A stretch of 41,229 bases of DNA from an uncultured Acidimicrobiales bacterium (GTDB lineage Bacteria > Actinomycetota > Acidimicrobiia > Acidimicrobiales > SZUA-35): the NCBI GenBank assembly GCA_937925335.1, contig CALEWY010000121.1, positions 1 through 41,229 on the forward strand, given 5' to 3'. The position numbers and the translations under genes were made by a program. Of the stretch, positions 1-7,975 are shown one piece after another. Every line of letters begins with the position of its first letter. The first letter of the stretch is position 1. The notes under the pieces were generated by a model. That model was not told the DNA's origin. It saw only the letters and a program-made list of their open reading frames with translations, and did not search any database.

Positions 1-1
1 G

Positions 2-172
2 AAGCTGGCCGAGTGCCTGTACTGGCGATGTGCCCTGCTGTTCGAACGCCGAACCAGCAACCACGTCTACTGCCGCAAGGCCTGCCGGTCTCGAGACAAG
101 AAGTGGCGCCGGTCCGTCGAGCGCAAAGAAGCTCGTGCAGCAAAGCGAGCGCTCAAGAAACAGAGCCGTTAG
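2..172 (+). CDS. 3' end of a small zinc-finger protein (partial)
   Basis: The gene enters from the left edge and ends at TAG 170-172, giving the last 56 residues. The visible part holds a C-x4-C pair (ECLYWRC) followed about 18 residues later by HVYCRKAC, which is the usual layout of short treble-clef or zinc-ribbon motifs ending in YC-x3-C-R. The tail after it is strongly basic (Lys/Arg/Ala-rich), as in nucleic-acid-binding zinc-finger proteins. The motif is seen directly. DNA or RNA binding is inferred from family habit, and the N-terminus is missing, so no specific family can be named. It converges on the next gene with about 50 bases between the stops. Confidence 0.6.
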   Translation, partial: KLAECLYWRCALLFERRTSNHVYCRKACRSRDKKWRRSVERKEARAAKRALKKQSR

Positions 173-223
173 AGCTTCGCGGGCGTTCGAACGTTCACGG
201 TCATGAGACTCCGCGCCACCCGG

Positions 224-679
224 CTACGGCAGGTCTGCGTCGACCCATGTTCCGTTGCGGACGATCGTTCGACCCTCGATCTCTGCCGGACCGATCCACG
301 CATGACCGCGCTCGGGTTTGAGCGTCAACATTGCCCAGTCGCCCGGAAGTTCCCTCGGATCCCAGCCAACTCGTTCGATGAACGCTGCGATGAGTTGTGG
401 ATCGCTGGCATCGAATGGCTGAACCGATGCGGCCGTATCGAAGATCACGACATCGTCAGCGCTCTCGAGCGAAGCACGAGCCCGGCCGGTTCTCGTGATG
501 TTTCGAGCCGTGGGGGTGCTCTCTGGTGTTGCGACGACGATCGCTTCATTGACCCATGCGAGTGACAGCGGAACGAGATGTGGAACACCGTCAGGTGAGG
601 CGCTGGCGATCCAAACGTTCGGTTCAGTGGCGAGCCGTGCCCGGGCGTGCGCCGCTCGTTCGGATGCAGGTCGGGTCAT
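224..679 (-). CDS. Pyridoxamine 5'-phosphate oxidase-like (FDOR-type) flavin/F420 protein
   Basis: A 151-residue protein with the split beta-barrel pattern of the PPOX/FDOR superfamily: an N-terminal arginine-rich helix, a strand reading WIASASPDGVPHLVPLSLAW (residues about 23-42), and a later segment TPTARNITRTGRARASLES typical of the cofactor-phosphate-binding part. The C-terminus has the LTLKPERGHAW strand common in the TIGR03667/Rv3369-like group. Such proteins use FMN or F420 to reduce or bind small substrates in the cytosol; the actual substrate cannot be told from sequence. Start taken as ATG at 679; no strong ribosome site is visible, so a nearby alternative is possible. Confidence 0.8.
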   Translation of the reverse strand: MTRPASERAAHARARLATEPNVWIASASPDGVPHLVPLSLAWVNEAIVVATPESTPTARNITRTGRARASLESADDVVIFDTAASVQPFDASDPQLIAAFIERVGWDPRELPGDWAMLTLKPERGHAWIGPAEIEGRTIVRNGTWVDADLP

Positions 680-688
680 GGGACTACG

Positions 689-913
689 TTACGACGTCTC
701 ATCGAGTCGAGTCCGACAGAGGCCAACGACCACGCTCAGCACGTGGTCGTTCCGACCCGATCGTCCGCCGTCCCGCGGGACTCCGGCATCTGCATCGTCC
801 TGGATGACATCGGCATCGCTCTTGCTGCACGCTGAAGTCAGTCCGCCCACGGCAGCGAGACAAATCGCGAACGTGCCCATGCGAGCGGTGAACGGAATCG
901 ATCTGTGCGTCAC
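689..913 (-). CDS. Possible small lipoprotein
   Basis: A 74-residue reading frame with a GTG start at 913, or an internal ATG twelve codons in. It carries a short basic n-region, a hydrophobic core (MGTFAICLAAVGGL) and a lipobox-like LTSAC followed by Ser-Lys-Ser-Asp, which is a plausible type II signal peptide and acylated Cys. The mature part is only about 45 residues, Asp/Arg-rich and without a recognised domain. No good ribosome site is seen before either start. It sits ten bases upstream of the FDOR-like gene on the same strand. The lipobox supports a real gene, but a chance frame or a decayed gene is possible. Confidence 0.4.
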   Translation of the reverse strand: MTHRSIPFTARMGTFAICLAAVGGLTSACSKSDADVIQDDADAGVPRDGGRSGRNDHVLSVVVGLCRTRLDETS

Positions 914-1084
914 GCAGAGAGAAAAGCGCCCGTCGCGGCGGGGTTCCCAGAATCGGCTGGGTGAATCGTCTCTCCGGCGGCCCGTTCTGCGCTCGCACCA
1001 GCCGTTCCGGTCACCCCATTGGGGAGTCGTGGCACGGACGAATTAGGGTGCGGGCTTCAATTCGCAAAAAGAAGGAACCCTTCA

Positions 1085-1864
1085 ATGCCTCGTATGGACC
1101 TCAATGGAGCGTCAGCAATCGTCACCGGTGGAGCGTCGGGAATCGGCGAAGCCTCCGCTATCCAGCTCGCCGCCCTTGGCGCACGCGTCGTCATCGCCGA
1201 CCTCAACGAGGACAAGGGCAACGAAGTGGCAAAGCAGGTCGGTGGCCTGTTCGTGAAGTGTGATGTGTCGAGCGAAGAAGACGGCGCCGCCGCCGTGCTC
1301 GCCGCCTCAGAGATGGGTCCGCTTCGTGCGCTCGTCAACTCTGCTGGCCTCGGCCGAGCAGCCCGCACCGTCGATCGCAACAACGATCCAATGGCCCAGA
1401 GCGACTTCGATTTCGTCATTCGCATCAACCTGCTCGGCTCGTTCAACATGCTCCGTCAGTCCGCCGCCGCCATGGCCAAGACCGACCCCGTCGACGAAGA
1501 CGGCCAGCGTGGTGCGATCGTCAACATGGCCTCTGCAGCAGCGTTCGATGGCCAGATCGGCCAGGCCGCCTACTCCGCCTCGAAGGGCGGCATCGTTGGC
1601 ATGACCCTCCCGATCGCTCGTGACCTTTCGGCTGTTGGCGTGCGCGTCAACACCGTCGCTCCGGGCCTCATCGATACCCCGATCTACGGCGAGGGCGAAC
1701 AGTCCGACCAGTTCAAGGCTCACCTTGGCCAGTCCGTCCTCTTCCCGAAGCGTCTCGGCAGCGGCGAAGAACTCGCCTTCATGGTCGTCGACCTCATCAC
1801 GAACCCCTACATGAACGCCGAGACCATCCGAGTCGACGGCGGCATCCGTATGCCGCCCAAGTAG
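1085..1864 (+). CDS. SDR-family NAD(P)-dependent dehydrogenase (type II hydroxyacyl-CoA dehydrogenase-like)
   Basis: A 259-residue classical short-chain dehydrogenase. The cofactor motif TGGASGIG is at residues 14-21, the NSAG motif near 85-88, and the catalytic Ser150, Tyr163 and Lys167 lie in NMAS...YSASK. The text around these motifs resembles the 17-beta-HSD10/2-methyl-3-hydroxybutyryl-CoA dehydrogenase group, which oxidises 3-hydroxyacyl-CoAs with NAD in branched-chain and fatty-acid breakdown; that substrate is inferred. ATG 1085 was chosen over upstream in-frame codons because AAGGA lies at a proper distance before it and the protein then begins at the usual SDR N-terminus. The Hsp70-like gene starts 27 bases downstream. 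Confidence 0.9.
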   Translation: MPRMDLNGASAIVTGGASGIGEASAIQLAALGARVVIADLNEDKGNEVAKQVGGLFVKCDVSSEEDGAAAVLAASEMGPLRALVNSAGLGRAARTVDRNNDPMAQSDFDFVIRINLLGSFNMLRQSAAAMAKTDPVDEDGQRGAIVNMASAAAFDGQIGQAAYSASKGGIVGMTLPIARDLSAVGVRVNTVAPGLIDTPIYGEGEQSDQFKAHLGQSVLFPKRLGSGEELAFMVVDLITNPYMNAETIRVDGGIRMPPK

Positions 1865-1891
1865 TCCACTTCTGTGGTCTGCTAGCCCCTG

Positions 1892-4201
1892 ATGACCTGG
1901 ACCCTGTCGATCGACTTCGGGACGAGCTCGACGATCGCCGTCGGGTCGCGAAGCGACGGCTCACGAGAGCTGATCGAGATCGATGGGGACCGTCGAATGC
2001 CCTCGGTGGCATTCCTCGATGATGACAACACGTGGGTCGTGGGGCGTTCCGCGGTCGATCTGGCCTCGGCGCGCCCCAACCGCGCGGTCCACGTTCCGAA
2101 GCGACGCCTCGGTGAACAAACGCCGATCGTCGTTGCGGGCAAACCCTTCAACGCCCCGTCGGTTTGCGCAGAGATTCTGAAGGTGGCGGCGGCGAACGCC
2201 ACCAGGCAGATGGGTTCTGAGCCCGAAGCCGTCCGACTCACCTACCCGGCGATGTGGAATCGTCCACGGCGAACCCGGCTGCTCACCGCAGCAGCCGAAG
2301 CTGGTCTCGCAACCCCCGTGCTCATCCCCGAGCCGGTCGCCGCAGCCCATGCGCTGCCGCTCGAGGTTGCACCCGGTTCACACGTCGCCATCTACGACCT
2401 CGGCGGCGGAACGTTCGACACGACGGTGGTGCGCGCCACCGAGGGCGGCTTCGAAGTCGTGGGGCGGCCGACGGGTGACGCTGCGTTCGGCGGCGAACTC
2501 TTCGACGAGATCATCCGCAATCACGTCGGCGAGCAGCTCGATCCCGATGCGTGGGATGAGCTCCAGGTCTCAGACGAGCTCGTGTGGCGTCGCTCCTCGG
2601 TTCGACTTCTCGCCGAATGCAAACGGGTGAAGGAGGCGATGTCGAGCCATCCCTATGGCGTCGTCATCGCATCGCTTCCAAACGGCGTGACCGAAGTTCG
2701 ACTCACGAGGGAGCAGGTTGAAGAGCTTGTCGCTCCCTTCGTTGACGAGTCGGTCGAGGTACTTGCACAGGGCATCGAGCAGGCCGGCCTGACGCCAGCA
2801 GATCTGTCGGTCATCCATCTCGTCGGCGGTGCGAGCCGTATGCCAATCGTGCTCGAGCGGGTTCGAGCGGCGTTCCCAAACGTTCGGGTCGAACAGCTCG
2901 GCGACCCTCGCACCGCAGCTGCCCTCGGCGCACCGCTCGCCGATCCCACCGGATCTCAACTCCAGACGATCGATCGAGCTGCCGGCGAAACCCCAACGGC
3001 ACACGCTCCCGGCGGGCCGACCACGGCGCCGGATCCCGATCGGTCAGCCATCTCGGCCGACCAGGCGGCACCAGCTCCGGAGGGTCAGCAACCGCCGATC
3101 CCACCACCGGCGCAACCCACTCGTCCCGCTGCAGCAAGCGCCGACACCTCACTCCCCCTCACGCCTCAGCCTGCACCAGCTCCCCAGCCTGCGCCGGTCG
3201 CCCAGCAACCGGCGACCCAGATCCCAGCAGCGCAGGCTCCACCAACCCAGCCCCAGGGGCAGCAGCCACCAGCTCAACAGCCATCCGCTCAAGGAATCGC
3301 TCAAAGCGGCTTCGCAGCACCGGTCGTTCAGCCAGCCCCTGACTCTGGCGGGATGGGGAAGGGCATGCGGTATGCACTGCTCGGAGCACTCGCCCTCATC
3401 GTCGTTTTCGGCATCGGCGCGATCGCCGGGGTCTTTGCCGATCGGAACTCCGACCGCATCAACGAAGAAGTCACCTCACGATCAGACTCGGGCATCACCA
3501 CCTCGGCCACCGGTTCGGAGTCGATCGGATCCTCGACAACGACCACGACGGCCTCGACCACCACCACGACGGCATCCACCACCACCTCGACGACCGCCCC
3601 AACAACCGCACCATTCGACGGCCCGTCGAGGGACGACGTCGATCTCGTGCAACTCCGCCAAAGCGACTTCGACGCCGATTGGGGCGAGGTCACGCAGATC
3701 CCGCTGCCTCGCCCGGACTGTGACATCGGCCTGCCAGCGCCAACCGAGGTGTTCACCGACTTCTCCGGCTGGGCGACCGGCTCTGTCGACGACAACGGCG
3801 ACCCGATCCAATTCAGGATCGAATCGCAGATGGACGTCTACGAGACCGAGGAGGATGCTCGCAGCGAGCTCCGACGAGAGCAGGCGATCAGCCGAACCTG
3901 CGACACTCAAGAGGATGTGATCGGGCCAGACGGGACCAACTACAGCATCACACTGCTCACGATCGAGAACGACGATTTCATCATCGGCGACAAGGGCCAG
4001 GAGACGTTCACGATCGGCCGCATCCTCCGTGACAACGACGCGACGGAATTCACCTACGTCATCGGAAACCGGACCAGAGTCGGCCGCACGATCCTGACGA
4101 TCTGGGCTCGGTCGCCACGACCGATTACGGACGCGAACCTCGAGGTGTTCTCTGATGTCGCCTTTGTGATGGTGCAACGGATCGCAACCCTGCCCGATTG
4201 A
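1892..4201 (+). CDS. Membrane-anchored Hsp70-like ATPase with extracytoplasmic sensor-like domain
   Basis: 769 residues. Residues 1 to about 355 form an actin/Hsp70 ATPase domain: phosphate-1 loop SIDFGTSSTIAVG near the start, phosphate-2 loop YDLGGGTFDTT at 168-178, and adenosine loop HLVGGASRMP. The Hsp70 peptide-binding beta domain and helical lid are absent. In their place is a Pro/Ala/Gln-rich linker (about 370-485), one membrane segment (about 492-516), a Ser/Thr-rich stretch encoded by ACC/ACG-rich repeats, and a C-terminal domain (about 590-769) with a Cys pair, resembling PknH-type sensor domains. This implies a cytoplasmic ATPase coupled across the membrane to an outside domain. Its last 77 bases overlap the convergent glycosidase gene. 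Confidence 0.85.
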   Translation: MTWTLSIDFGTSSTIAVGSRSDGSRELIEIDGDRRMPSVAFLDDDNTWVVGRSAVDLASARPNRAVHVPKRRLGEQTPIVVAGKPFNAPSVCAEILKVAAANATRQMGSEPEAVRLTYPAMWNRPRRTRLLTAAAEAGLATPVLIPEPVAAAHALPLEVAPGSHVAIYDLGGGTFDTTVVRATEGGFEVVGRPTGDAAFGGELFDEIIRNHVGEQLDPDAWDELQVSDELVWRRSSVRLLAECKRVKEAMSSHPYGVVIASLPNGVTEVRLTREQVEELVAPFVDESVEVLAQGIEQAGLTPADLSVIHLVGGASRMPIVLERVRAAFPNVRVEQLGDPRTAAALGAPLADPTGSQLQTIDRAAGETPTAHAPGGPTTAPDPDRSAISADQAAPAPEGQQPPIPPPAQPTRPAAASADTSLPLTPQPAPAPQPAPVAQQPATQIPAAQAPPTQPQGQQPPAQQPSAQGIAQSGFAAPVVQPAPDSGGMGKGMRYALLGALALIVVFGIGAIAGVFADRNSDRINEEVTSRSDSGITTSATGSESIGSSTTTTTASTTTTTASTTTSTTAPTTAPFDGPSRDDVDLVQLRQSDFDADWGEVTQIPLPRPDCDIGLPAPTEVFTDFSGWATGSVDDNGDPIQFRIESQMDVYETEEDARSELRREQAISRTCDTQEDVIGPDGTNYSITLLTIENDDFIIGDKGQETFTIGRILRDNDATEFTYVIGNRTRVGRTILTIWARSPRPITDANLEVFSDVAFVMVQRIATLPD

Positions 4202-6371
4202 CCGTGTGGCTCTGCAGGCCTGCTGGATCAGCGCTCAGGCCAATCGAGATCTCATAGTCGCCGCGTTCGTCGAGCCACTCGCCGTTGTTGCGAACGTGCA
4301 GTTGTGTGAGGTCGAGCGAGATCGATGTCTCCAGCGATTCGCCCGCACTGATACCGATTCGGGAGAACCCGACCAACCGCCGGTGCGGGCGCTCAAACGC
4401 CGAGCCGTGCACAGTCGCAAAGGCAAAGACGACGGTGGATCCGTCTCGGGCACCGGCGTTCGATGCGGTCACGATCGCCGTGAGCTCACCTCCATCGGTC
4501 CGCAGCTCATCGAACGAGAGATCGAAGGTCGTGTAGCCGAGCCCAAAGCCGAATGGGCGAGCCGCAGCCGTTCCCATCTGGTCGAGATGCCACTGGCCGT
4601 GGAGCAATCCGTAGGTGGCGGCTGACGCATCAGGATCGAACTCGACGAGATCGCGCTCGTCGACGGGTTGGGCGAAGGGAAGTCGCCCGCCGGGCTCCGC
4701 GTCACCGAGCAGGACGTCGGCGAGCGCCGTTCCACCTTCGGCACCCGGGTACCAAATCTGCAACACGGCAGCCGGTTCGTCGATCCACGGCATGACGACG
4801 GCACTGCCGCCCATGACGGCAACCACGACTCGATCAGACGTTGCGCAAGCCTGAGCGATCAACGCCTCGTCAGCCTCGGAGAGACGAAGCGAGCGTCGGT
4901 CACCGCCGGGAGCAAACGTCGATTCGGGTTCACCGTGAGGGTCGATCTCGGGCGTTGCGGCTGGCTCGTCGTTGGTCTCTTCTCGAGCGGGCTCTGGCTC
5001 GGGAGCGGACGCTGATCGTTCGGGGCGAGGAGGAAGCAGGTGGGCAACCTCGTGCAGCGCATCACCGATGAACTCACCCTCATCGGCCGAGGTGTAGCCG
5101 ACCACCACGATCACCGCATCGGCATCACGGGCGATCGATACATCTGAGTCGTGATGGGTGATCGCCACCTGCGGAAGTGCGTTGCGGAGCCCTGCGAGTG
5201 GCGTGACCACCTCGGTTGGGTGCACATCGCTCGAGCCGCCGTCGCCGAGATTCACCGTGTCGGCGAGGTGCCCGAGAACGGCGACCGAATCAAGCTTCGA
5301 TCCAGCCGCCCGCTTCGACTCGGCGCTGAGCGGGAGCAATCCATCGTTCGACAGGAGCACCATCGAGGCTGCCGATGCCTCTCGAGCCAGCGCCCGATGA
5401 GCGGCGCCTTCGAGCCGAGCCGGGTCTGGCTTCTCGTCGATCACGGGACCGAACCGAAGCAATGTCGCAACGATGTTCTCGACTGCTGCGTCGACCGTCT
5501 CTTCGGCCAGCAACCCATCCCGCACCGCCTCGGCCAAGACGAGCTCACGCTGTTGCCGGAACGGCATCTCGATGTCGCAACCAGCACCAACGGAACCGAT
5601 CGGGTCTCGCAGCCCAAACAAGAAGTCGGTGATCACGAAGCCGTCCCAGCTCCACTCGCTTCGCAAGACGTCGGTGAGAAGCGTCGGGCTGTCGCCACAC
5701 CACTCGCCGTTCACCGAGTTGTAGGCGCTCATGGTGGACGCAACACCTTCGTCGGCGACCCGCTTGAAGTGCGGCAGGTAGACCTCGTGCAGCGCCCGCT
5801 CGTCGGCGGTGACGTCAACGCTGAAGCGAGCGTTCTCCATCGAGTTGAGCGCGAAGTGTTTCATGCACGCCATCACGTGGTTCTGCAGACCGCGGGCGAG
5901 GGCCGCAGCCATCTCGCCGACATGGTGAGGATCCTCGCCATAGGTTTCCTGCGCTCTGCCCCACGCGGGATGACGAAGCAGATTCAGACAGACGGCGGCA
6001 GTGAACGTCGCCCCGTGAATCGCGAGCTCAGCACCGATCGCCTCACCGATGCGCTCTTCGAGCTCAGGATCGAACGTGGCTCCTCGAGCCATCGAGACCG
6101 GGAACGCCGTGCTCGGGTTGATCACACACCCGCGTGGACCATCGGCAAACCAAATGCCGGGGACACCGAGTCGCTCAACCGCTGCCGCCGGCCAGGCATG
6201 GGCGTAGTAACCACCCGAGACCATGTCGATGTGACCGGGCCAAAAGTCAACGTCACCATCGAGGCAGCCGAGCTTCTCCGCGAGCGTCATCTCTGCGATG
6301 AGCGCACGCGCTTCAACTCGATGATCAGCGCCGCTGCGAACTCGTTCCGCCGCCTCGCCGAATACGGTCAT
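4125..6371 (-). CDS. Glycoside hydrolase family 3 beta-glucosidase-like enzyme
   Basis: 748 residues with the three-part GH3 plan: a TIM-barrel-like N domain (about 25-310), an alpha/beta sandwich (about 335-610) and a fibronectin-III-like C domain (about 650-725). Visible landmarks are FADGPRG (75-81), the conserved Lys171-His172 pair, and the likely nucleophile Asp249 in GFVITDF. The acid/base is probably one of the Glu residues near 431-433, but I cannot assign it. Unusually, a Pro/Glu-rich insert of roughly 45 residues (about 443-488) follows that point. No signal peptide is seen, so it probably acts in the cytosol on imported oligosaccharides or glycosides. Its ATG overlaps the stop of the upstream AAA gene as ATGA. 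Confidence 0.9.
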   Translation of the reverse strand: MTVFGEAAERVRSGADHRVEARALIAEMTLAEKLGCLDGDVDFWPGHIDMVSGGYYAHAWPAAAVERLGVPGIWFADGPRGCVINPSTAFPVSMARGATFDPELEERIGEAIGAELAIHGATFTAAVCLNLLRHPAWGRAQETYGEDPHHVGEMAAALARGLQNHVMACMKHFALNSMENARFSVDVTADERALHEVYLPHFKRVADEGVASTMSAYNSVNGEWCGDSPTLLTDVLRSEWSWDGFVITDFLFGLRDPIGSVGAGCDIEMPFRQQRELVLAEAVRDGLLAEETVDAAVENIVATLLRFGPVIDEKPDPARLEGAAHRALAREASAASMVLLSNDGLLPLSAESKRAAGSKLDSVAVLGHLADTVNLGDGGSSDVHPTEVVTPLAGLRNALPQVAITHHDSDVSIARDADAVIVVVGYTSADEGEFIGDALHEVAHLLPPRPERSASAPEPEPAREETNDEPAATPEIDPHGEPESTFAPGGDRRSLRLSEADEALIAQACATSDRVVVAVMGGSAVVMPWIDEPAAVLQIWYPGAEGGTALADVLLGDAEPGGRLPFAQPVDERDLVEFDPDASAATYGLLHGQWHLDQMGTAAARPFGFGLGYTTFDLSFDELRTDGGELTAIVTASNAGARDGSTVVFAFATVHGSAFERPHRRLVGFSRIGISAGESLETSISLDLTQLHVRNNGEWLDERGDYEISIGLSADPAGLQSHTVNRAGLRSVAPSQRRHQRTPRGSRP

Positions 6372-7387
6372 GGGCGTCGGTGCATCCGCATCGCCCGCTG
6401 CGGCTGGGCTGGCGCCTTGTCGGCTTCGAGGAGCGTCGCCGCTTCCTTCACGTCGACACCTTCGAGCGTTGAGACCATCGCCTTGTCGAGCCCTGCCACG
6501 GCGTGGTTGTTGGCGAGGCGCAACGCCTGACGATTGATCGACTGCTCGAACAACGTGCGGGCATAGCGAGCGTTGCCGAAGCCGTCGTTACGAACCGCCG
6601 TGCCGAAGGTTGCCTTCAGGATTCCCTCGACGTCGCCGGAGAGTGAATAGTCGGCGTCAGCCACCATCTTCGTGAAGATCTCGCTGAGCTCAGCCGGGGT
6701 GTAGTCGGGGAACTCAATCTCTCGTGCGAAGCGTGAGCGGAGGCCAGGGTTTGAGCGAAGGAACGCTTCCATCAGCTTCGGGTAGCCGGCAACGATCACG
6801 ACGAGTTCTTCGCGGTGATCTTCCATGCGCTTGAGCAACGTCTCGATCGCTTCCGCTCCGAAGTCGTTGCCCTTCATACCGCCCGGTGAAAGGGCGTATG
6901 CCTCGTCGATGAAGAGCACCCCATCGAGAGCCCGCTTCACTGCCTTGTTGGTCTTCGCCGCGGTGTGGCCGACGTATTGACCGACCAACCCGGCTCGGTC
7001 GATTTCGACGAGGTGACCCTTCTTCAACAATCCGATCGAGCCGTACATCTCGCCGATGAGCCGAGCGACGGTTGTCTTGCCGGTGCCGGGGTTGCCCATG
7101 AACACGAGGTGCTGGCTGGTTGGAACCTCGGCGAGGCCGTGGGCCTTGCGCTGGGTTTGGATCTGGAGGAACGCAATCTGGGTGCGGACCTCTTCCTTTA
7201 CCGAGTCGAGACCGACCAACGAATCGAGCTCGGCCTGGATCTCTTCAAGTGGCCGAAGCTTGGGCGCTGCGCCAGGAAGCGCAAGGTTGTTGAGCTTCTC
7301 ATCGAGCCCGCGGTCAGACGCGGAGCGGCGAACTTGTTCGCCAGCCTTGGCCAACTTGTCCTTGATCTCGTTCTTCCGAAGCGCCAT
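6368..7387 (-). CDS. CbbX/SpoVK-type AAA+ ATPase
   Basis: 339 residues with a single AAA+ module: Walker [10 protein letters not shown] at 98-106 (Lys104), Walker B VLFIDEA at about 157-163 (Asp161, Glu162), a sensor-1 strand VVIVAGYP, and the arginine-finger region NPGLRSRF. The sequence around these motifs matches the CbxX/CfxQ family, which includes rubisco activase CbbX, the SpoVK sporulation protein and the AAA domain of type VII secretion EccA. No rubisco or type VII gene is in the window, so the client is unknown. The short N-terminal region is helical and basic. It is translationally coupled to the GH3 gene (4-base overlap), which suggests a shared role or simply shared transcription. 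Confidence 0.85.
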   Translation of the reverse strand: MALRKNEIKDKLAKAGEQVRRSASDRGLDEKLNNLALPGAAPKLRPLEEIQAELDSLVGLDSVKEEVRTQIAFLQIQTQRKAHGLAEVPTSQHLVFMGNPGTGKTTVARLIGEMYGSIGLLKKGHLVEIDRAGLVGQYVGHTAAKTNKAVKRALDGVLFIDEAYALSPGGMKGNDFGAEAIETLLKRMEDHREELVVIVAGYPKLMEAFLRSNPGLRSRFAREIEFPDYTPAELSEIFTKMVADADYSLSGDVEGILKATFGTAVRNDGFGNARYARTLFEQSINRQALRLANNHAVAGLDKAMVSTLEGVDVKEAATLLEADKAPAQPQRAMRMHRRP

Positions 7388-7513
7388 TGGACCAAACGGT
7401 ACTCCGAACGGGGCTCAAACCGGGGTGTATCAGGGTTGGGTCGGGGTTCGATCAGGGGCGTTTCAGGGTGTCACCTGATGGGCGGCCTCGTCGTTTGGCG
7501 TCAAGGTGGAGCC

Positions 7514-7774
7514 ATGACCGAAACCACCTTTCCTCAAGCCCCGACAGCCCCCGCTCGCAAGCTCGAGCGTGATCCGAACGGCGTCTTCGGCGGCGTTGCT
7601 GCCGGCCTCGCCCATCACCTCGACATGGACGTGGCGCTGGTCCGCCTGGCCTTCATCTTCGCCTTCTTGACGTTCGGCATCGGCCCGATCTTCTACATCA
7701 TCGCCTGGATCATCGTCCCCCAAGCCGCTCAGCCTCTCGGCCGCACCGACTACCTCGGCGGCATCCCCAGCTGA
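7514..7774 (+). CDS. PspC-domain membrane protein
   Basis: An 86-residue protein that is essentially one PspC domain: a cytosolic N-terminus, then KLERDPNGVFGGVAAGLAHHLDMDVALVRLAFIF, the hallmark of the family, followed by two hydrophobic stretches ending in IIAWIIVPQ. PspC proteins sit in the inner membrane and take part in envelope-stress signalling, often with PspA-like or sensor-kinase partners. No psp partner is adjacent here. ATG 7514 is preceded by AAGGTGGA at good spacing, and longer in-frame extensions have no family support. It is followed by a short hairpin and then by two copies of the 38-bp dyad element. Confidence 0.9.
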   Translation: MTETTFPQAPTAPARKLERDPNGVFGGVAAGLAHHLDMDVALVRLAFIFAFLTFGIGPIFYIIAWIIVPQAAQPLGRTDYLGGIPS

Positions 7775-7790
7775 CCGTTCGCTCACCACC

Positions 7791-7812
7791 GGGGTCCGAC
7801 CGGATCCCGGTC
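7791..7812 (+). terminator. Possible 3' hairpin after the PspC gene
   Basis: The arms GACCGG (7798-7803) and CCGGTC (7807-7812) pair around a three-base loop, with a GGGG block before the left arm and CCC after the right arm. It begins 17 bases after the stop. There is no T-run, so it could be an mRNA end-stabilising hairpin rather than a classical intrinsic terminator. Confidence 0.3.
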
Positions 7813-7820
7813 CCCAAAGC

Positions 7821-7858
7821 GGAGGGATATCCCGCAAGAAGTTGCGGCAAATCCCTCC
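7821..7858 (+). repeat. 38-bp dyad element, copy A1
   Basis: A perfect two-stem palindrome: outer arms GGAGGGAT and ATCCCTCC, unpaired ATC and CAA, inner arms CCGCAA and TTGCGG, and loop GAAG (8-3-6-4-6-3-8 bases). It is identical to A2, which starts 61 bases later. Confidence 0.9.
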
Positions 7859-7881
7859 CCTTCCCAGCTCCAGCCCAATCC

Positions 7882-7919
7882 GGAGGGATATCCCGCAAGA
7901 AGTTGCGGCAAATCCCTCC
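7882..7919 (+). repeat. 38-bp dyad element, copy A2
   Basis: Identical in all 38 positions to A1 and separated from it by 23 unrelated C-rich bases. Start-to-start spacing is 61 bp. It lies about 57 bases upstream of the winged-helix gene and in the likely 3' region of the PspC transcript. Confidence 0.9.
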
Positions 7920-7975
7920 TCTTTGCCCGGTCAGCCCCATGCGGACAACCGTCAGCTTGACTGGAGGTCGTGCGA

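Noticed and set aside
3536-3620. Microsatellite-like ACC/ACG repeats as a phase-variable tract
   Set aside because: The units are imperfect codon-length repeats encoding a Thr/Ser linker. Slippage would keep frame, so no on-off switching is expected.
2829-3920. 363-codon open frame inside the Hsp70-like gene
   Set aside because: Shifted-frame shadow of the Pro/Gln/Thr-rich linker, giving an Arg/Ser/Pro-rich product without a start signal.
5151-6530. 459-codon open frame opposite the GH3 gene
   Set aside because: Antisense shadow of a well-supported GH3 enzyme; Arg/His-rich product without motifs.
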